A stretch of 64,000 nucleotides of DNA from Salminus brasiliensis (lineage: Eukaryota; Chordata; Actinopteri; Characiformes; Bryconidae): the NCBI RefSeq assembly GCF_030463535.1, contig NC_132900.1, forward strand, positions 32,032,742-32,096,741. The letters run 5' to 3'. Both the position numbers and the translations under genes were made by a program. The notes beneath the pieces were generated by a model. The model was not told where the DNA came from. It made no database searches and saw only the letters and a list, made by a program, of their open reading frames with translations. Shown in pieces: positions 12,733 to 24,499 of the stretch (position 1 is the stretch's first letter; each line of letters starts with the position of its first letter).

Positions 12733-15321
12733 CTCCCTCCACCCAGCTGCTGTACGTGCCCTTGAACAAAAGCTGTCTGTCTTCTATGACTTTTTCCACG
12801 GGCGCTGCTATGTATCTATAGCTGTTTCCCAATCAGGACAAACGTGTCGTGGACGGGCGCTGAATAGATCAGACGTTTTTCAGTGTAAAATCCCTAAGCA
12901 TTAGCATGATGATTCCACCTGTGTCATCTGTCACTGCGTTGACAGCCTAGAGCCCCAAAACACTGCCACTATAATGCCTTTAGCTTGAATTTGTCAGATG
13001 TACCCTGGCCTCCCAAGCCATGCTAGTTCAGTGAGTCATGGCAAATTGTAGGCGCTAACTAACTTTGACAATTACAGCGGATTGTAGGAGAGAAATCTGC
13101 GTGTCGAGGCAATGTTTATCCATGCAGGACGGCGGCAGTGTAATTACCCTGTTATGAGGCCTGAGGTTGTAGACTGCGGAAAGGTGGCTAATGGAACAGC
13201 CCTCTTTCGCTTAAACTCCTCCTGGCAATCACCCTTTTCTACTTCTGCCATCATCTCTCACTCTACATACACTATATGGACAAAAGTATTGGGACACCTG
13301 CTCTTTCACTGTTTTTTCTGAAATCAAAGGTATTAAAAAGAGCGGATCCTGCTTTTGTTGGAGTAACTGTCTCTACTGTCCAGAGAAGAAGACTTTCTGC
13401 ATTGCTGTGAGGATTTGATTGCACTCAGAGACAAAAGTCATGATGTAGGATGATTGTCACCCCACCTTATCCCCAACTCATCCTAAAAAGTACTGGATGG
13501 AGCTCCACTATTACCCCGCAGCTCAATGTTAAAGGGTTTTATACCCCTCTAGCCCATGCCTGGAGAGTCTTATACTATTGGCAGTACTTCTCTACAGGGA
13601 CTAGACAAGCTGTGCATATGTGTAGTATGTCCATATGGCCTGTATTCACAACATTCTAGAGACGATCCTTTCTCAGCACACACTTGGGGGCCCCCCTTTT
13701 AACATACCAGCAGCCTTTCCGAAATCTGGACTATGTCTATTTCAGGCTATCTATTCTTACGTAGAATGGAATTTTAATACTAAGACCACTGGTATGCATG
13801 GAATCAGAGCAAGTGCACTAGCGTACAGTCACCACTTAAGGAGTCGTCCGATATGCATATGCAGACAAAACCTCCTCAGGGCATTTTAAACATAGTCAAC
13901 TTGTTAACTACAGTAAATAGAGATAGCTCTGATGACGTACATCAGAAGAAGTCACTTCATATTCTGTGACTCGTCCCGAAACGCCCTTCAGCTGGCACTG
14001 CAACAGTCAAACACGCACTAATTAGAAGTGTTTTTATGTGCAATTACAGAACGAGGTAATGGAGCCTTACTAGGACTGCTGACAGGGCAACTGTTCCGAG
14101 GTCCTGGAGGGCAAAAGGGTAAATTTTAGGAGTTGTTTTAGTGTAACCCCCTATGCAGTATATAGGTCCGCACCCATGGATGCATGGATCTATTGGCTCC
14201 ATGCTGCCTAATGCCAGGCGTGGGCTAGAGGGGTATAATAAAGCCCCCCAGCATTGAGCTGTGGAGCAGTGGAAGAACTGTGTTCTCCGGGAGTTGGGGA
14301 TGAGGTAGGGTGGTAATCATCCGACTACCTGACTTCAGACTCTATATAGTGAAGCTAATTCTTTTACTGAATAATGAGACATATATTTTTCTTGTATTTG
14401 GTACCCAATTTATTTTCGCTTGGCCATTATCCAACCTGTCATTGTCCCCTAGAATTGGACTGGCTGTATTAAAAGTGTTTCTTACTTACGATATATGTAA
14501 ATACCTTTTTTCTTATTGGTCGCCCGATATTCTGCCCCATTCAAAAGGGAGTCTATATATATACTATATATAACTATATAACCCTTTGCTAAACTGCTGG
14601 GAGCCCAGTAGAGGCATAACTATTTTGTGACATCCTAAAAACAATAAAAACAACAGGCCTCGCTCTCCAACACAGCCCCTATTAGAAACACTGGAGAAAG
14701 TAACGGTTGGTGAAAGAGGCCTAGTGGTTTTAAAGCAAGCTGTCAAACTTTTAACAGTGTTTACATTCAAGAACATTCATTTTTCCATGACATGAGCTCT
14801 TTAAGATTAATAAATGTATAATAAACCCAAAGTCGGGGGGTTGGGGGGGGGTTAAAAGAATGCCGTCAGCAAGGCAGCATGAAAGTAGAGCACAGTCTTG
14901 GCTGTTGTCTCAGGGCAGAAAGAGAGCGTATGCACACCTCCTAATGAGGAACAGCATAGGTGATAAAGTGTTTTGTGCCCCCCCTACAGACAGCAATTAA
15001 GAAGCCTATCAGATGGGAAGGAACAGCAGATTGCCCCGAGTAATGAGGAAAACAATGAAAACAACTTCAGGTCATTATGGGAAAGAATTTACTGCTCTCG
15101 TGAACGCTAGCAAAGTACCAGAACCGTGCTCGCTAAAAAACATTCCGCTAAACTTCAGCTGCAGTAGCCAGCGCTTCTCAAGAGTGTGAATTAATACATT
15201 CCTGAGCTGGGTAGCTCGAGAGAGGGAGAGAGGGGCACTTATTTGGTAATGGATATAGATGTGGAGTGTGAGTGGAGGGCCTTGTGACTTTAATTGCGAT
15301 GGGACAACTGACAAAGCCCTG

Positions 15322-15354
<33 letters not shown>

Positions 15355-16687
15355 TACTGCAAATCCACTACATCCTTACCGTCAGCCTACCTACACTATC
15401 TGTCCAAATGTCTGTGGACACCCCTTGAATGCATTCCATTACTTTAAGTTGCACCCATTGTTGACAAAGATGTACACACATAGCTTTTCTAGTCCCTGTA
15501 GAGAAGCACTGCCAGTAGAATAAAAGATCAGCGTCCCAGTACTTTTGCCCATATAGTGTATCTACCTATTACTACCATAGTTACAGCTATGTGAGCTCAC
15601 ATTAGCTATCTGTACAATTAGAAAATGAAAACCGAGTCAACCAATCATGCTTTGACTTCCAGTGGGTGGGACCAATGAGAAAGAAAAGTCACTCCAGGCC
15701 TCTGGAAAGTCTTGGATCCCTCACTTTCTGTGAACACGAGCTGTGGGTTTCAGGTAACTGTTAGAAAACAGCAATAGAATAAGGACTAGATCAAATACGG
15801 GCTAAAATATGGTATTTTTTATGCATCAAATGTTCATGGTTTATGTAGAACAGCCACAAAAACGGTACCTCGCCTGAGCTTAGAGCTAACATAGTACTAG
15901 AATCCCGTAGAGAGGCTAGTAGACATTTGCATGATCAAAAAAGAGGTGTTGTTTAACCCTTGTTTATTGTTTCAGTTTGGGGATCTATGAACCAAACTGA
16001 AGGCCTGGTTCTCTCTCTCCCCGTCATAAGCCCCTCTCGGTAACCTGGACACTACCCAGAGGAGCTGTATGTGTGAACGCAAATGTTCAAATCAGTTTAC
16101 TGGACTTTATTCTGACAGCCCGCTAGAACAAAGTCTGGGTAATGTCAGAGTGAGCACATGTGAAAAGATGAAGAAGGTAATTTTCTGAAAAAACAGTGGG
16201 TCATGCCGTACCTCATGAGTGCGCTACACAGGCGCCGTCCCTTGCCTGAACAACATGGAACATTTCGGACAAGGAAAACCTCTGGCTGTACGGAAAAAGG
16301 GAAACTGCGGATCTGATTCTTTGGTACTTTTTCGGACTTCATATGTGAAAAAGGCTTAATGTCTCCTATATCTTGTGTGCTACACTTTACTGTGTCAAAA
16401 AATAAATCACAATAAATGGACCAATAGAAATGCTCCAAAATGACTTGGAATAAAATGTTTTTACATTGACTTCCATTAAAAGTTATTAAGTTTTTTTTTT
16501 CTTTTGGGGATTTTGTTTTGTGTGACAGCAACATTTTTATATACTTATTCAGAAAGCAGAAGCTGAGTGGAGATATGATTTTTATCCCTGGGTGTACTTG
16601 TCAGCAGGAAATTCATCGTTTACCCATGGGACTGCTTAATTCTGACTCATACAGAAGGCACTACCAGCCTTCCTTCCTGGTACTTTG

Positions 16688-16726
<39 letters not shown>

Positions 16727-19202
16727 GAGAAAGAAAGATCCCAAGGTGGCCAACGATCAAGTTACGGGAAACCCCCTCTCCTAGAGGGATAGCGAAAAAG
16801 ACAAAAAGGTACAAAACAGATAAGAAGAAAAGAGGAATTGAGGGAATCTTGCTTGTCCACCTCCTCCTTCTTCTCACCCTCATATCTCACCCCACAGTGT
16901 TATTATTTTTTTCTGGCTTCCCTCTTTGTCGACAGTTTGGAGCTTAAGTAAGCGCCCTGTCTCCTGTGCCTTTGTTCGTCGTTGTACATCTGTGATCAAG
17001 GGCTTCACGTTAATGTCTCCTTCGTTTGAAGTGGTTCAAGGGAGTAGAGGAGAGGGGTGATAAAAAGAAGGCGGGTGGCGAGGTTCAAAAAAACAAGTAT
17101 TTACCCATCAACAGATGGGCCTAAATCACTAACAGCAGGTCCACGAGGTGGGAGAGCACTTCTCCATGCCCAAAGAAACTGAAACGTGGGCCTGGAACTG
17201 CCAGGACTATTAAACAAACAGATGCCAAAGACGCTAGATGTTTTGCCCAGCGCTTGAACGCAGAGGTGAGAGCATGATTAGTAATAGAAATTAGTAACAC
17301 ATGGAAGCAAACGCTCCATGCTGGTGCAGAGTTCCTGTGAAGTTCAAAGCATGGAAGGTGCCTGAGAAGATCAGAAAAGAAGAAGAGAAGGGAGCACGTG
17401 CTAGAGGAGCGAATGTCCACCAGTCTTGGGTGCGATGCATCATATGCTAGGCATCATAGTTCCTCAGTTGGGAAGGAAGGGTATAATCAAGTAATTCCCA
17501 TGACCTGGCTGACATATACATATATATATATATAGAAAACACAGGGCGTTCTGTTCTTATGAGGTGCACGGTATGTGCTGCTGCTGACCAGGGCTGGAGC
17601 TTAGTGAGCTGGCACTGTAAACTCTCCCTACTATTTAACATTTACATTTACATTTTAGGGCATTTGCTCTAATCTCAGCACTTGGCCCTGACCCCGCTCT
17701 GTAACTTTACGTGGTCTGACAGACACTCGGTGGCTGAGCTGCTCTCTGTGAGCTGTTCCTCCTAAACTCTTCCACTGTTCAATAATAACACCACTCACAG
17801 CTGATGGAGGAAGATCTAGGAGGGAGGAGATTTCACCAGCTGACTTTTTTCACTGATGTGTGGAAGAAAGACAGACTGCAGAGCTAGGGGCTTGATTGTA
17901 TACACCTGTTGGCAATGAGACTGAATCAAACACCTGAATTCAGTGATTAAGACATATGTCCCAATACTATTGTCCATACAGTGTATGTTATAAAATGCAG
18001 CTCAGCTCTGTTCTCAAAGAGGCACAGTCCAGAGCAATTAGGTAATTCCCCTGCTCAAACCGACCTGATTCAAATCATCTGTTTATTTCTAAGGAAAAAA
18101 ACAAACCACTCTCAAAATGGCCAATAGAGGACGAGACAGGGTTTCTAGCAGTAGCAGTAGGTCAAAAAGAGAGTTGGCATGGAGCAGAAATGACAGGGTA
18201 AACAAGTGACTGGGCTCCTTTTAGGCACCACTTCCAAATGGCGAGTCCTTAAATACCCCCAAACATTCACACGTATCCTGCCCTCCTCTCATTTCCACCA
18301 TCACCAGTAATTGCTACCGGATTCTAGTAGTCAACTCCCACATTCTTCTCTCCATAGATGTGAGGAGATATAACAGCTGAAACTCCTGTGGCTCTTTCTA
18401 ACCCAGCCTATCCAGAAATCAGGGCTGAAACCCAGTTCACCTCAATTCAGCTCACATTTTGGCTACCAAAGATGGGCAATACCTCTGAGGTTTAGGTTCA
18501 ACCTCATACCAAGCAATGTACCTTGATTGAAATTTCATATAAATATATTTACACATCTTCTTCTGCTTATTAAAATTAGAAGTATGTGGTGTAACTATGT
18601 TTCATGTAAGAACTGATTCTTCAGTATCGATCAGTTCATAGATACCAACACTCTCCTTCTGCACCCAAAAAACTGAAATCTGTGTGATTTGCATAAAGCA
18701 TCAACATTGAATTCATCAATACTTAACCCTAGCAGACCCAATGTCTCACAGTCTTCAAAATAAAGGTTCCTACATGGTTCTTGCTTTGGACATGCAGTGC
18801 TGTGAAACTTTTTAATGAGTATAGAACCTTTACCTTAAGTATCAATTTTCCGATCCCTACTGGGTACTTACTGTGTGTCATGATGAACTTGTGCACCTCC
18901 TTGGCAAAGTACTCCTCCTCGTCCTCGGGCAGGAAGTCAGGGGTTGTCTTGTTCTTCCACTCCTCGCTGAGCTCCACTGTACTGTTGTAGAGCGACATGA
19001 TGGTCTCAGGGATGTCCGTGCCCGTTTCTCCTTCCTCGGGTTCGGGCTCCTTGGCCATGCGCAGCTTGCTGAGTATCTGCCCACGGATGGCCTCGATGCG
19101 CTTCTTCCTCACCACCTCCAGGTCCAGGGTCTTGCAAGTGGACATGCAATCCACTGTGGCCCCCAGGCAGAGTGCAGCCAGTGCTAGACACAAGAGTCTC
19201 AT
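2251..19202 (-). CDS. tgfb1: Transforming growth factor beta 1 (complete, 7 coding exons)
   Basis: Secreted cytokine precursor, 379 aa (human TGFB1 is 390). Coding exons in transcript order: 19202-18872, 6909-6643, 5812-5729, 5289-5142, 4931-4781, 3098-2988, 2298-2251. All introns are GT-AG and the frame closes exactly. Residues 1-20 are a signal peptide, followed by the LAP propeptide (C23 in STCKT for pairing with LTBP or GARP; Asn-X-Ser/Thr sites at 73, 84 and 121; LAP-dimer cysteines 213 and 215; RGD at 233-235). RRKR at 264-267 is the furin site, giving a 112-residue mature ligand with nine cysteines. [12 protein letters not shown] and [14 protein letters not shown] match fish TGF-beta1 as I know it. 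The ligand signals through TGFBR2/TGFBR1 and Smad2/3 after release from latency. Oddities are a split last exon and a merged exon 2. The a/b paralogue is not resolved. Confidence 0.95.
2364..2650 (+). mobile_element. MITE family 1, partial copy (3' end missing)
   Basis: Begins with GGACAAAAGTATTGGGACAC, the family's terminal motif. It carries the shared internal blocks (TGTCTCTACTGTCCAGAGAAG, GAACACAGTTCTTCCACTGC) and stops after the GCCCACGCCTG block. It starts about 65 bp 5' (in transcript terms) of tgfb1 coding exon 7, inside the last intron. Confidence 0.75.
2988..3098 (-). CDS. tgfb1: tgfb1 coding exon 6: mature-domain middle segment
   Basis: 37 codons from [13 protein letters not shown] through [10 protein letters not shown], with the two adjacent cysteines of PCCVP. 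The acceptor is TTTCCTGCAG and the donor is AAG|GTAAAC. In human TGFB1 this segment and the C-terminal residues are one exon. Confidence 0.95.
4781..4931 (-). CDS. tgfb1: tgfb1 coding exon 5: N-terminal part of the mature ligand
   Basis: 151 bp encoding [20 protein letters not shown] onward to NTENKYSQ, with four of the nine mature cysteines. The acceptor is TTCTAACAG and the donor is CAG|GTAGGA. It enters after two bases of a split codon and leaves in phase 0. Confidence 0.95.
5142..5289 (-). CDS. tgfb1: tgfb1 coding exon 4: RGD and furin site
   Basis: 148 bp, the same length as I recall for human exon 5. It encodes [16 protein letters not shown], then the RRKR cleavage site and the first ten mature residues ([10 protein letters not shown]). 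The RGD integrin motif is kept, but the residue after Asp is Arg instead of the Leu seen in human. Confidence 0.93.
5729..5812 (-). CDS. tgfb1: tgfb1 coding exon 3: LAP dimerisation cysteines
   Basis: 84 bp encoding [18 protein letters not shown] and on to QIS. The YCGC pair matches the human HCSC that bridges the LAP dimer. The acceptor sits in AAGGAG, a NAGNAG-type tandem that could add or drop one residue. A stronger-looking but out-of-frame acceptor (AATTTCAG) lies about 27 bp upstream. Confidence 0.85.
5883..6036 (+). mobile_element. MITE family 1, 3' fragment
   Basis: Holds the GGCATTAGGCAGCATGG block, GGGACTAGAC and the GGGGTGTCCACAAACT terminal block. It sits about 70 bp upstream of tgfb1 coding exon 3, between the likely branch region and the rest of the intron. 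Confidence 0.75.
6643..6909 (-). CDS. tgfb1: tgfb1 coding exon 2: LAP core, equivalent to human exons 2+3
   Basis: 267 bp encoding [14 protein letters not shown], then [12 protein letters not shown], and [18 protein letters not shown]. The WISFDVT block corresponds to human WLSFDVT in exon 3, and SKAELRLR to exon 2. The two human exons are therefore continuous here. The donor is CAAG|GTTAGT. Confidence 0.93.
7283..7600 (-). mobile_element. MITE family 1, near-complete copy
   Basis: Reverse orientation. It runs from GCTGACACAGATGTGCAAATG through ATAGGACTCTCTGGAGCAGA, GCCTAATGCCAGGCATGGGC and GAACTGTGTTCTCTGGA to GGTGTCCTAATACTTTAGTC. The outer terminal repeats are decayed. Confidence 0.75.
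8761..8788. repeat. (AC)n microsatellite
   Basis: An uninterrupted AC dinucleotide run of about 14 units in tgfb1 intron 1. Confidence 0.95.
10088..10418. mobile_element. hAT-like MITE with CTAGRGCTGGGCRATAT terminal repeats
   Basis: The left end reads CTAGAGCTGGGCAATAT. The right end (CATATCGCCCAGCCCTAG) is its imperfect reverse complement. The interior has GTGATAAA and ATCGTGATA repeats. The TAGGGCTGGGCRATA terminus is one I know from hAT-type non-autonomous elements in fish. There is no transposase ORF, and no clear target-site duplication can be seen by eye. Confidence 0.75.
11004..11179 (+). mobile_element. MITE family 1, 5' fragment
   Basis: Starts TACACTATATGGCCACAAGT and keeps the TTCTGAAAT, CTGTTGGAGT and GAGGATCTAATTGCATTC blocks, then breaks off just before a family 2 MITE. 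Confidence 0.75.
11209..11541. mobile_element. MITE family 2, copy 1
   Basis: About 333 bp. It opens with AACATGTCCATGT and closes with CACATGGGTGTGTTGGCTG, which are imperfect inverted termini. The interior repeats GGCCCATTTGGGAA and CATGTGAGCCCCACATG. Two more copies lie at 51,135-51,491 and 51,903-52,229. Confidence 0.75.
11951..12390 (-). mobile_element. MITE family 1, complete copy
   Basis: About 440 bp with both ends present: CACTATGTGTCCAAATGTTT at the left and ATACTTTTGTCAATATAGTG at the right. The two termini are inverted imperfect repeats. No protein is encoded. Confidence 0.85.
12701..12729. repeat. (AC)n microsatellite
   Basis: About 14 AC units in tgfb1 intron 1. Confidence 0.95.
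13268..13620 (+). mobile_element. MITE family 1, 3'-truncated copy
   Basis: Starts TACACTATATGGACAAAAGT, the best-preserved left terminus in the window. It runs through the shared interior to GGGACTAGACAAGCTGTG, where the right end is lost. Confidence 0.8.
14186..14322 (-). mobile_element. MITE family 1, internal fragment
   Basis: Only the central block remains (CCATGCTGCCTAATGCCAGG to GTTCTCCGGGAGTTGGGGAT). Confidence 0.7.
15392..15560 (-). mobile_element. MITE family 1, short internally deleted copy
   Basis: Both termini are present (TACACTATCTGTCCAAATGT and CTTTTGCCCATATAGTGTA) but only about 170 bp remain. The element is flanked by TA on both sides, which fits a TA target site. Confidence 0.8.
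16689..16720. repeat. (CA)n microsatellite
   Basis: About 16 CA units, followed by TATATA. Confidence 0.95.
17640..17985. mobile_element. MITE-related element sharing the family 1 terminus
   Basis: The right end, GTCCCAATACTATTGTCCATACAGTGTA region at 17,958-17,985, matches the family 1 terminus. The interior (CACCTGTTGGCAATGAGAC, AACACCTGAATTCA) is different and is a pattern I know as common in fish genomes. The left edge holds TTTACATTTACATTTTAGGG, a reversed LINE or SINE tail. The exact limits are uncertain. Confidence 0.5.
18872..19202 (-). CDS. tgfb1: tgfb1 coding exon 1: start codon, signal peptide, LAP alpha-1
   Basis: 331 bp from ATG. It carries a hydrophobic signal peptide ([19 protein letters not shown]), then STCKTLDL and [17 protein letters not shown], the conserved straitjacket helix. 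NST and NKT glycosylation sites and the YFAKEVHKF segment follow. The donor is A|GTAAGT, leaving one base of the codon completed by exon 2. Confidence 0.95.
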
Positions 19203-20856
19203 GGTGATTTGCTTCTGAAGGATAAGCAGCTGGTTGGTACGGGGTGTACTGAGGGCAGGTGTGCGATGGAATAGTCAAGGTTGGTAGTGCTGCCAGGAAG
19301 CTACCTGATGGTGATAATAATAATACTGACGGTATAGTGGAAAGCACCGGAAATAATAGAGTCAATACACAAGCCGGTGTGTGTGTTGATAGAGGGGAAT
19401 CCCAGCATGCAGTCTCTCTTAAAGTGTGCTTTCTGGCCCAGAGAGTGAACGGAGTGTGTGAGTGTGTGTGTACAGCTGACAAATGGAGCGATCTGTCTCT
19501 CCCACACTCCCACACATACACTTATTCAGAAGGTGGACTCACACAAAGCTCCCCAGGGTACAAGCACAGGCAACGCTGCCAGATCCACACTCAGAGGCAA
19601 ATAAACACAGACATACACACACATACATACACACACATCCAGTCATTCAGTACATAAGCTGGACTGGCTAGCTTTCAGTGTTTCTCGGACTCTCTATAGT
19701 GCAGTTTCAACAAGCTGTCTCACTGCTGGCAGGCACACACAGGGTCGCTTGTTCGAGTCCACGGGTCTGGCCGTGATCCGAAGTCTCCCTGCTGTGTCTA
19801 TGTTGAAGACCCTTGCTGCTCTTTGGCTCTGCTGAAGAGAAAACAGTGTACGGATGAGGGGACGCCTAAAGCCTACTGTCCAGACACAACGGCAAGTCTG
19901 CACGGCGAGTGAGCGGCTTACGGCTTCTGGTCCTCAGCTTTGCCCTTGCGTCTTGATGCTTCCTTTCTGACCTGTTCCGGCTTCTCGCCACTTGACAGGT
20001 CGCTTCTGAAAAGGTGCTCGCTTCGCTGTCCCACAGCTGCCCACCGAGTAACTTCGGGTGTAAAAAAAGGAGGCTGTGTCCACCCCCAACAGTACAGGAA
20101 GAGAGGCTGTCCTAGGCTTTTCTCACCAAAGGTTAATCAGATGACCCCTGGCTTCCTCTGCTGGCCAGATAGGTTCCCCCGGCAGCCTGTAGACAACCAG
20201 TTAGCAAAGGGGAAGAGAGAACATGAGCACTAATACTGAGCTGCTAAAGGCTAACAAAAAGCAGGGCATCCTGCAACCTTCTACAGCTAAGCAAATCTGA
20301 AGCTCTAGAAGACAAGCATGGACAGTACCTTAACCCTCAACAGCTGTCGTCCTCCCCCAAGGCGAGTGAAGAGACCTGATTACGGTTGCATGCCTCTCTC
20401 TGACAACAGAGCCAGTACATGTACACACTCTTCACACCAACCTGAGGGCATGGAAAGTGATGTCCTCTTAGGTTTGCAGCTGAAGACCAGTCAGATGGAT
20501 CTTGGAGATCTCCCAAGACACTCAAGTTGTAAATTGAAGAGAAATGGAAGGACAAGAGCCAGTGAATGAGTGTCGGATTAGGACGCCACGGCAGTAGCAG
20601 TGGGAGCAGGAGTTACAAGGGTTCTCACTATTGTAAGCCCGGGATCAGGTTGCGCTCCCTCTCGCACTCTTCCACGGTCTCCCTTCTTCTCTCTCTCTTT
20701 CTCTCTCTCCACCGTCCACTTTCTTATGTCCTTTGACTCATTCGGAGTGCGAAGCCCTCCTCACCCTTCTTCTCGGCTCTGTTGCTCTCTTCTCTCTCAC
20801 TCTGTCAGAGCTGAGGTTTTTCTTATCAGGTCTAGTAACTCCTTCTTGTCTGCCCC

Positions 20857-20881
20857 CTCTCTCTCTCTCTCTCTCTCTCTC
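20857..20881. repeat. (CT)n tract
   Basis: A pure CT run within a longer pyrimidine-rich stretch (about 20,680-20,930) upstream of tgfb1. Confidence 0.95.
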
Positions 20882-21589
20882 GTTCTCTCTCGCTCTTGCG
20901 CTCTCTGTTTTGTCAGAGCTTGCTGGTGACAAAATGATTTGTGTAAGGCGTTCCTTACTCTTTTTCTCTGTGCTTTTTTCTGGTTCCTGTTACTGCACTA
21001 TTAGAGCGCAGAGCTCTCCGCCCAGGAAATGAGGCTAACGGACTCTGTGAAACATCTGCTCTTCTCTCAGCTCTGCACTCGCCAGGAAGCCCACAGTAAA
21101 GCGAGATTGTGACAGAGTCAATGGAGCAATACTTCTAAGTCTCTCTCTCTCTCTCTCTCTCTCTTACACACACACACCGGACAGACAGGTAAATAGGCTG
21201 TGTGTGACACGGATGTCTGGCCAAACTGACCACACTCTCCACCACCAAACTGACACACTGAAAATGTGCTGATGGTAGACACAGTTCTCACACAGACCAA
21301 CATGCACACACTCTCATAAACACACACACACACACAGGACAGACTCATCCCTAACTTGTGAAAGACCCCTGTCTCTGTTGACTTTATGAGCCTCTCCTCA
21401 CACCACAGGCTGCTTCATTTGTTTCACGCTCCTCTACAGCGGAGTGAGATACGACTCCAGATCCCCCCTCATCAAATTCCCACTTCACTACTAATCCTGA
21501 GAGTTTAGCATTTTTATGATTCACGGTGCTGCTCCACTGACTGTATCAGGGAGGACAGCGTCTCTAGTGCTGCTACTCCGGGCTCGGAG

Positions 21590-21790
21590 AGCTGCTAACT
21601 GCACTATGGAGCTCTGGTGAAGCGAGCAGGACGGCGCTCTCCAGAACTGTGAGCGTAGCGCTGCGTAACCCATAGAGTCATATTAGTGTCCAATCCTGTA
21701 GTATTACTCTACCCCCTCAGTCCACATGCTGCTCTACCTTTCAGTGACGCTTCTGTAGCTCTCTCAGCTTGTCCAGAAATGCATGTGTAC
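21590..21790. repeat. Dispersed repeat with inverted mate near 33,330-33,520
   Basis: Blocks such as TCATATTAGTGTCCAATCCTG, CTACCTTTCAGTGACGCTTC and TTGTCCAGAAATGCATGTGT recur as reverse complements in the last cdkl1 intron. The family is not identified. Confidence 0.6.
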
Positions 21791-22459
21791 AGCATGTTCT
21801 TTAGGGGTGGGTGAAAGCATGAATCACACTTCCTAACTGTAGGGGGAGCCAAGGAGCAGGAAATATCAATTAACGCTAATATCACGCTAAGTAATGTTAA
21901 TTTCACACACTTTACCTTTACTCACTTTCAGGGCAGGGAGATTCAGGTTTCCACACCTCCAAAGTTTAGTGTCAGAAGTTCAGAGCGATGTCTGTCTGCT
22001 TCTCACAATCCAAATAATCCCAAACACATTTAATGATGTTGAGGGCTGGACTCTGAAGTGGTCAGTCCAGTATTTTTGAGAACATCAGCTGCTTCTTTGA
22101 ATTGCAAATGTTCTGCTTCCTTCCTTTTTGTCTGTTTGCTTTTCTCAGTAAGGTTTTCTCCATCAGCTCCACTTCCCTTTAAGACTCACAGTGCTAAGAC
22201 ATCTTCTCATAGTTGAAGGACGGACAGAAACATCTGTGGATGTTCTTCTATCTGAAGTGAGAAAATAATATAAGGTTGGTCTCTAAAAAAGTGGCCAGTT
22301 AGTAAAAGGTAGATGTTTTTAATACTGTAGAAACAGGCAGAATGCATACAAACAATTCATTTTAAGTTCTGTAATTGTTTACTGAACACATGCACTGAGC
22401 ATCAGTGGAGATATGCTGAGATTCATGGATACATGACGCCCCCTAGTGGATTTTGCTGT

Positions 22460-22606
22460 ATTTAGCCACAAGAGCATTAGTGAGGTTGGGTACTGATTAA
22501 GTACTGATAAAAGTCACTCCAGCTCATCCAAAACACAACAAAGTTCCACCGCTCCACAGCCCACATCAGAAGAAGGTGTCTGCATACTTTTGGACATACA
22601 ATGTGT
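22460..22606 (+). mobile_element. Diverged MITE family 1 remnant
   Basis: Keeps AGAGCATTAGTGAGGTTGGG and CATACTTTTGGACATACAATGT, with much of the interior changed or lost. Confidence 0.5.
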
Positions 22607-23977
22607 TTCGGAGTGCCCAGTTCTGTCAAACCCTCCCATGTCTTCTGAATGTAGGCCCAGCAACTAACTGGAACCCTTATGTAATCCTCCTGCCAGTCAG
22701 AGGTCACTGTCAGGTCAGGGCGGTCCAGGGCCTACAGCCAGTCCAGCATTTCGTGTATGTGGGTATGACCACAACTGAGCCGGGATGGTTTTCCCACCAG
22801 CAGACGCAGAGGACACCCATGTGTAAAAGCGTTTAAGCACTGGGACACCAAACTTTCCTTAGCAGGATTTCCAGTAGCTGGATTGTGGTGGTCAGGCCTG
22901 GGAACATGACAGAACTCAGAGAGTACACATTCACAGCAGAGTGTGGGGACAAAGCTCAGAATCAGCAGATCACCACCTCTATGAGAGCCACTCGCAGTCA
23001 CTACACCTGCCAGCAACGACGGCAAAATGACCTCTGGCAGAATCTGAACCCTGACTGTGGAGACAGTTGGGCAGATGTAAAGTGACCCTTACTGAACACT
23101 GCCCAGCATCTCTGTTTTCCCTTTAAACTTTTTTATAATATTTAGCTCACATCATTTAAAGCCATCTAAATGTGTAACTATTAAAACTAGACATTCAGTT
23201 CAGTCCAGAAAAGTATTATTATAGGAAGTATTATTATTAAAACAACTATTATTATAAAATAATCACATTTTAATAAGAAAAGGCCACCTGTGAGATAAAT
23301 GATGCTAATGTCTGTTATGGCACTCCTATGGGATTCTAGTGGTACTGTAGCTAGGATAGCTATATCATTAGCGCTAAGATAATATCAATGCATATTTTAG
23401 CTGTTCCAGATTAAATGCAGACATTTATATCTTATGAGAGATATTCCTCGTATGATTAAGAGATAAAGCTGGCTTCTGCTGTATTATGGCTATATGATAT
23501 GATATGAGCGCCAGCGGGTTTCCTTACCCACAGCCAGTCTGTCATTCCCTGCATGTCCAGTAGGGGGGGCGTCAACAGCACCCTTAGTGATGTTCTCCAG
23601 GTCTGTAGAACCGCGAAGCATTTTTCTAATCTTTATTTTTAACCGCATTTAGTTACAATACTAACTCTGCACACATTTACACACTAAAAAGAGATCAATA
23701 ACTAAGCCATCTGTGGTTGGCACCGGATGTTGACAGTACGCGTTGCTATGGTAAAGGCGCAGTACGCTAACTCAGGCTGCGTGGTGATGAACCTAGTGAA
23801 TCGATTCTTTCGAACTGTCCGTTTCAATGACTCGAGCATCCGATTGAACGGGGCTTTTTTTTGCAGTGCCTAAATTAAATATGTTCCTATCTTAACTTTA
23901 CAATAATCTTTTATTGATTTAAGGTATTTGTACTCATTAATTAAGGGATAATTTTCTAATCACAGGGAATCAAATAG

Positions 23978-23978
<1 letters not shown>

Positions 23979-24021
<43 letters not shown>
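23979..24021. repeat. (TTA)n microsatellite
   Basis: About 14 uninterrupted TTA units in AT-rich DNA. Confidence 0.95.
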
Positions 24022-24499
24022 GATTGCTGTAACAACATGTTAATACTTCGCTCATTTATCATTTTTCACATAAATGAACTTATTCTAATGTCTGTAAATT
24101 TAATTTAACATATAGATTATAACATTATTAAAGAATAATATCATAATATTAGATAACTACAATAGTATCACGTGCATCATTTCTGTTTTGCTATTGTTTA
24201 ATTGATTTAAAAGTCATTAATAATAAGATTTATAGTGTTTTCTTATTTAATGAGGGACACAAGCAACATATACTCACCCCCTGGATCCTCTGGGGTGGTG
24301 TTTTATGAACTAAGATAAACTAGGTTTATTTTATTACTGACATTTGATAATAAGATAAATTAATTAATTAGCTTATTATTAGTTAGTTAGTTAGTTAGTT
24401 AGTTTGGAATTTTATTAGACGTTTTCTGTTGTTGCCCAGAGGCCACAAAGTACAGTTTGATTCAGTTGAACCTTCGAATCGATTCGTCTGATTCATTGA

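Larger units (their letters stand above)
6910..18871 (-). other. Large first intron of tgfb1
   Basis: About 12 kb between coding exons 1 and 2. I see no other exon here. It contains at least six family 1 MITE copies, one family 2 MITE, a hAT-like MITE at 10,088-10,418, AT-rich stretches near 8,280-8,560, and several (AC)n microsatellites. Intron 1 of TGFB genes often holds regulatory elements, but I cannot identify any by eye. Confidence 0.8.
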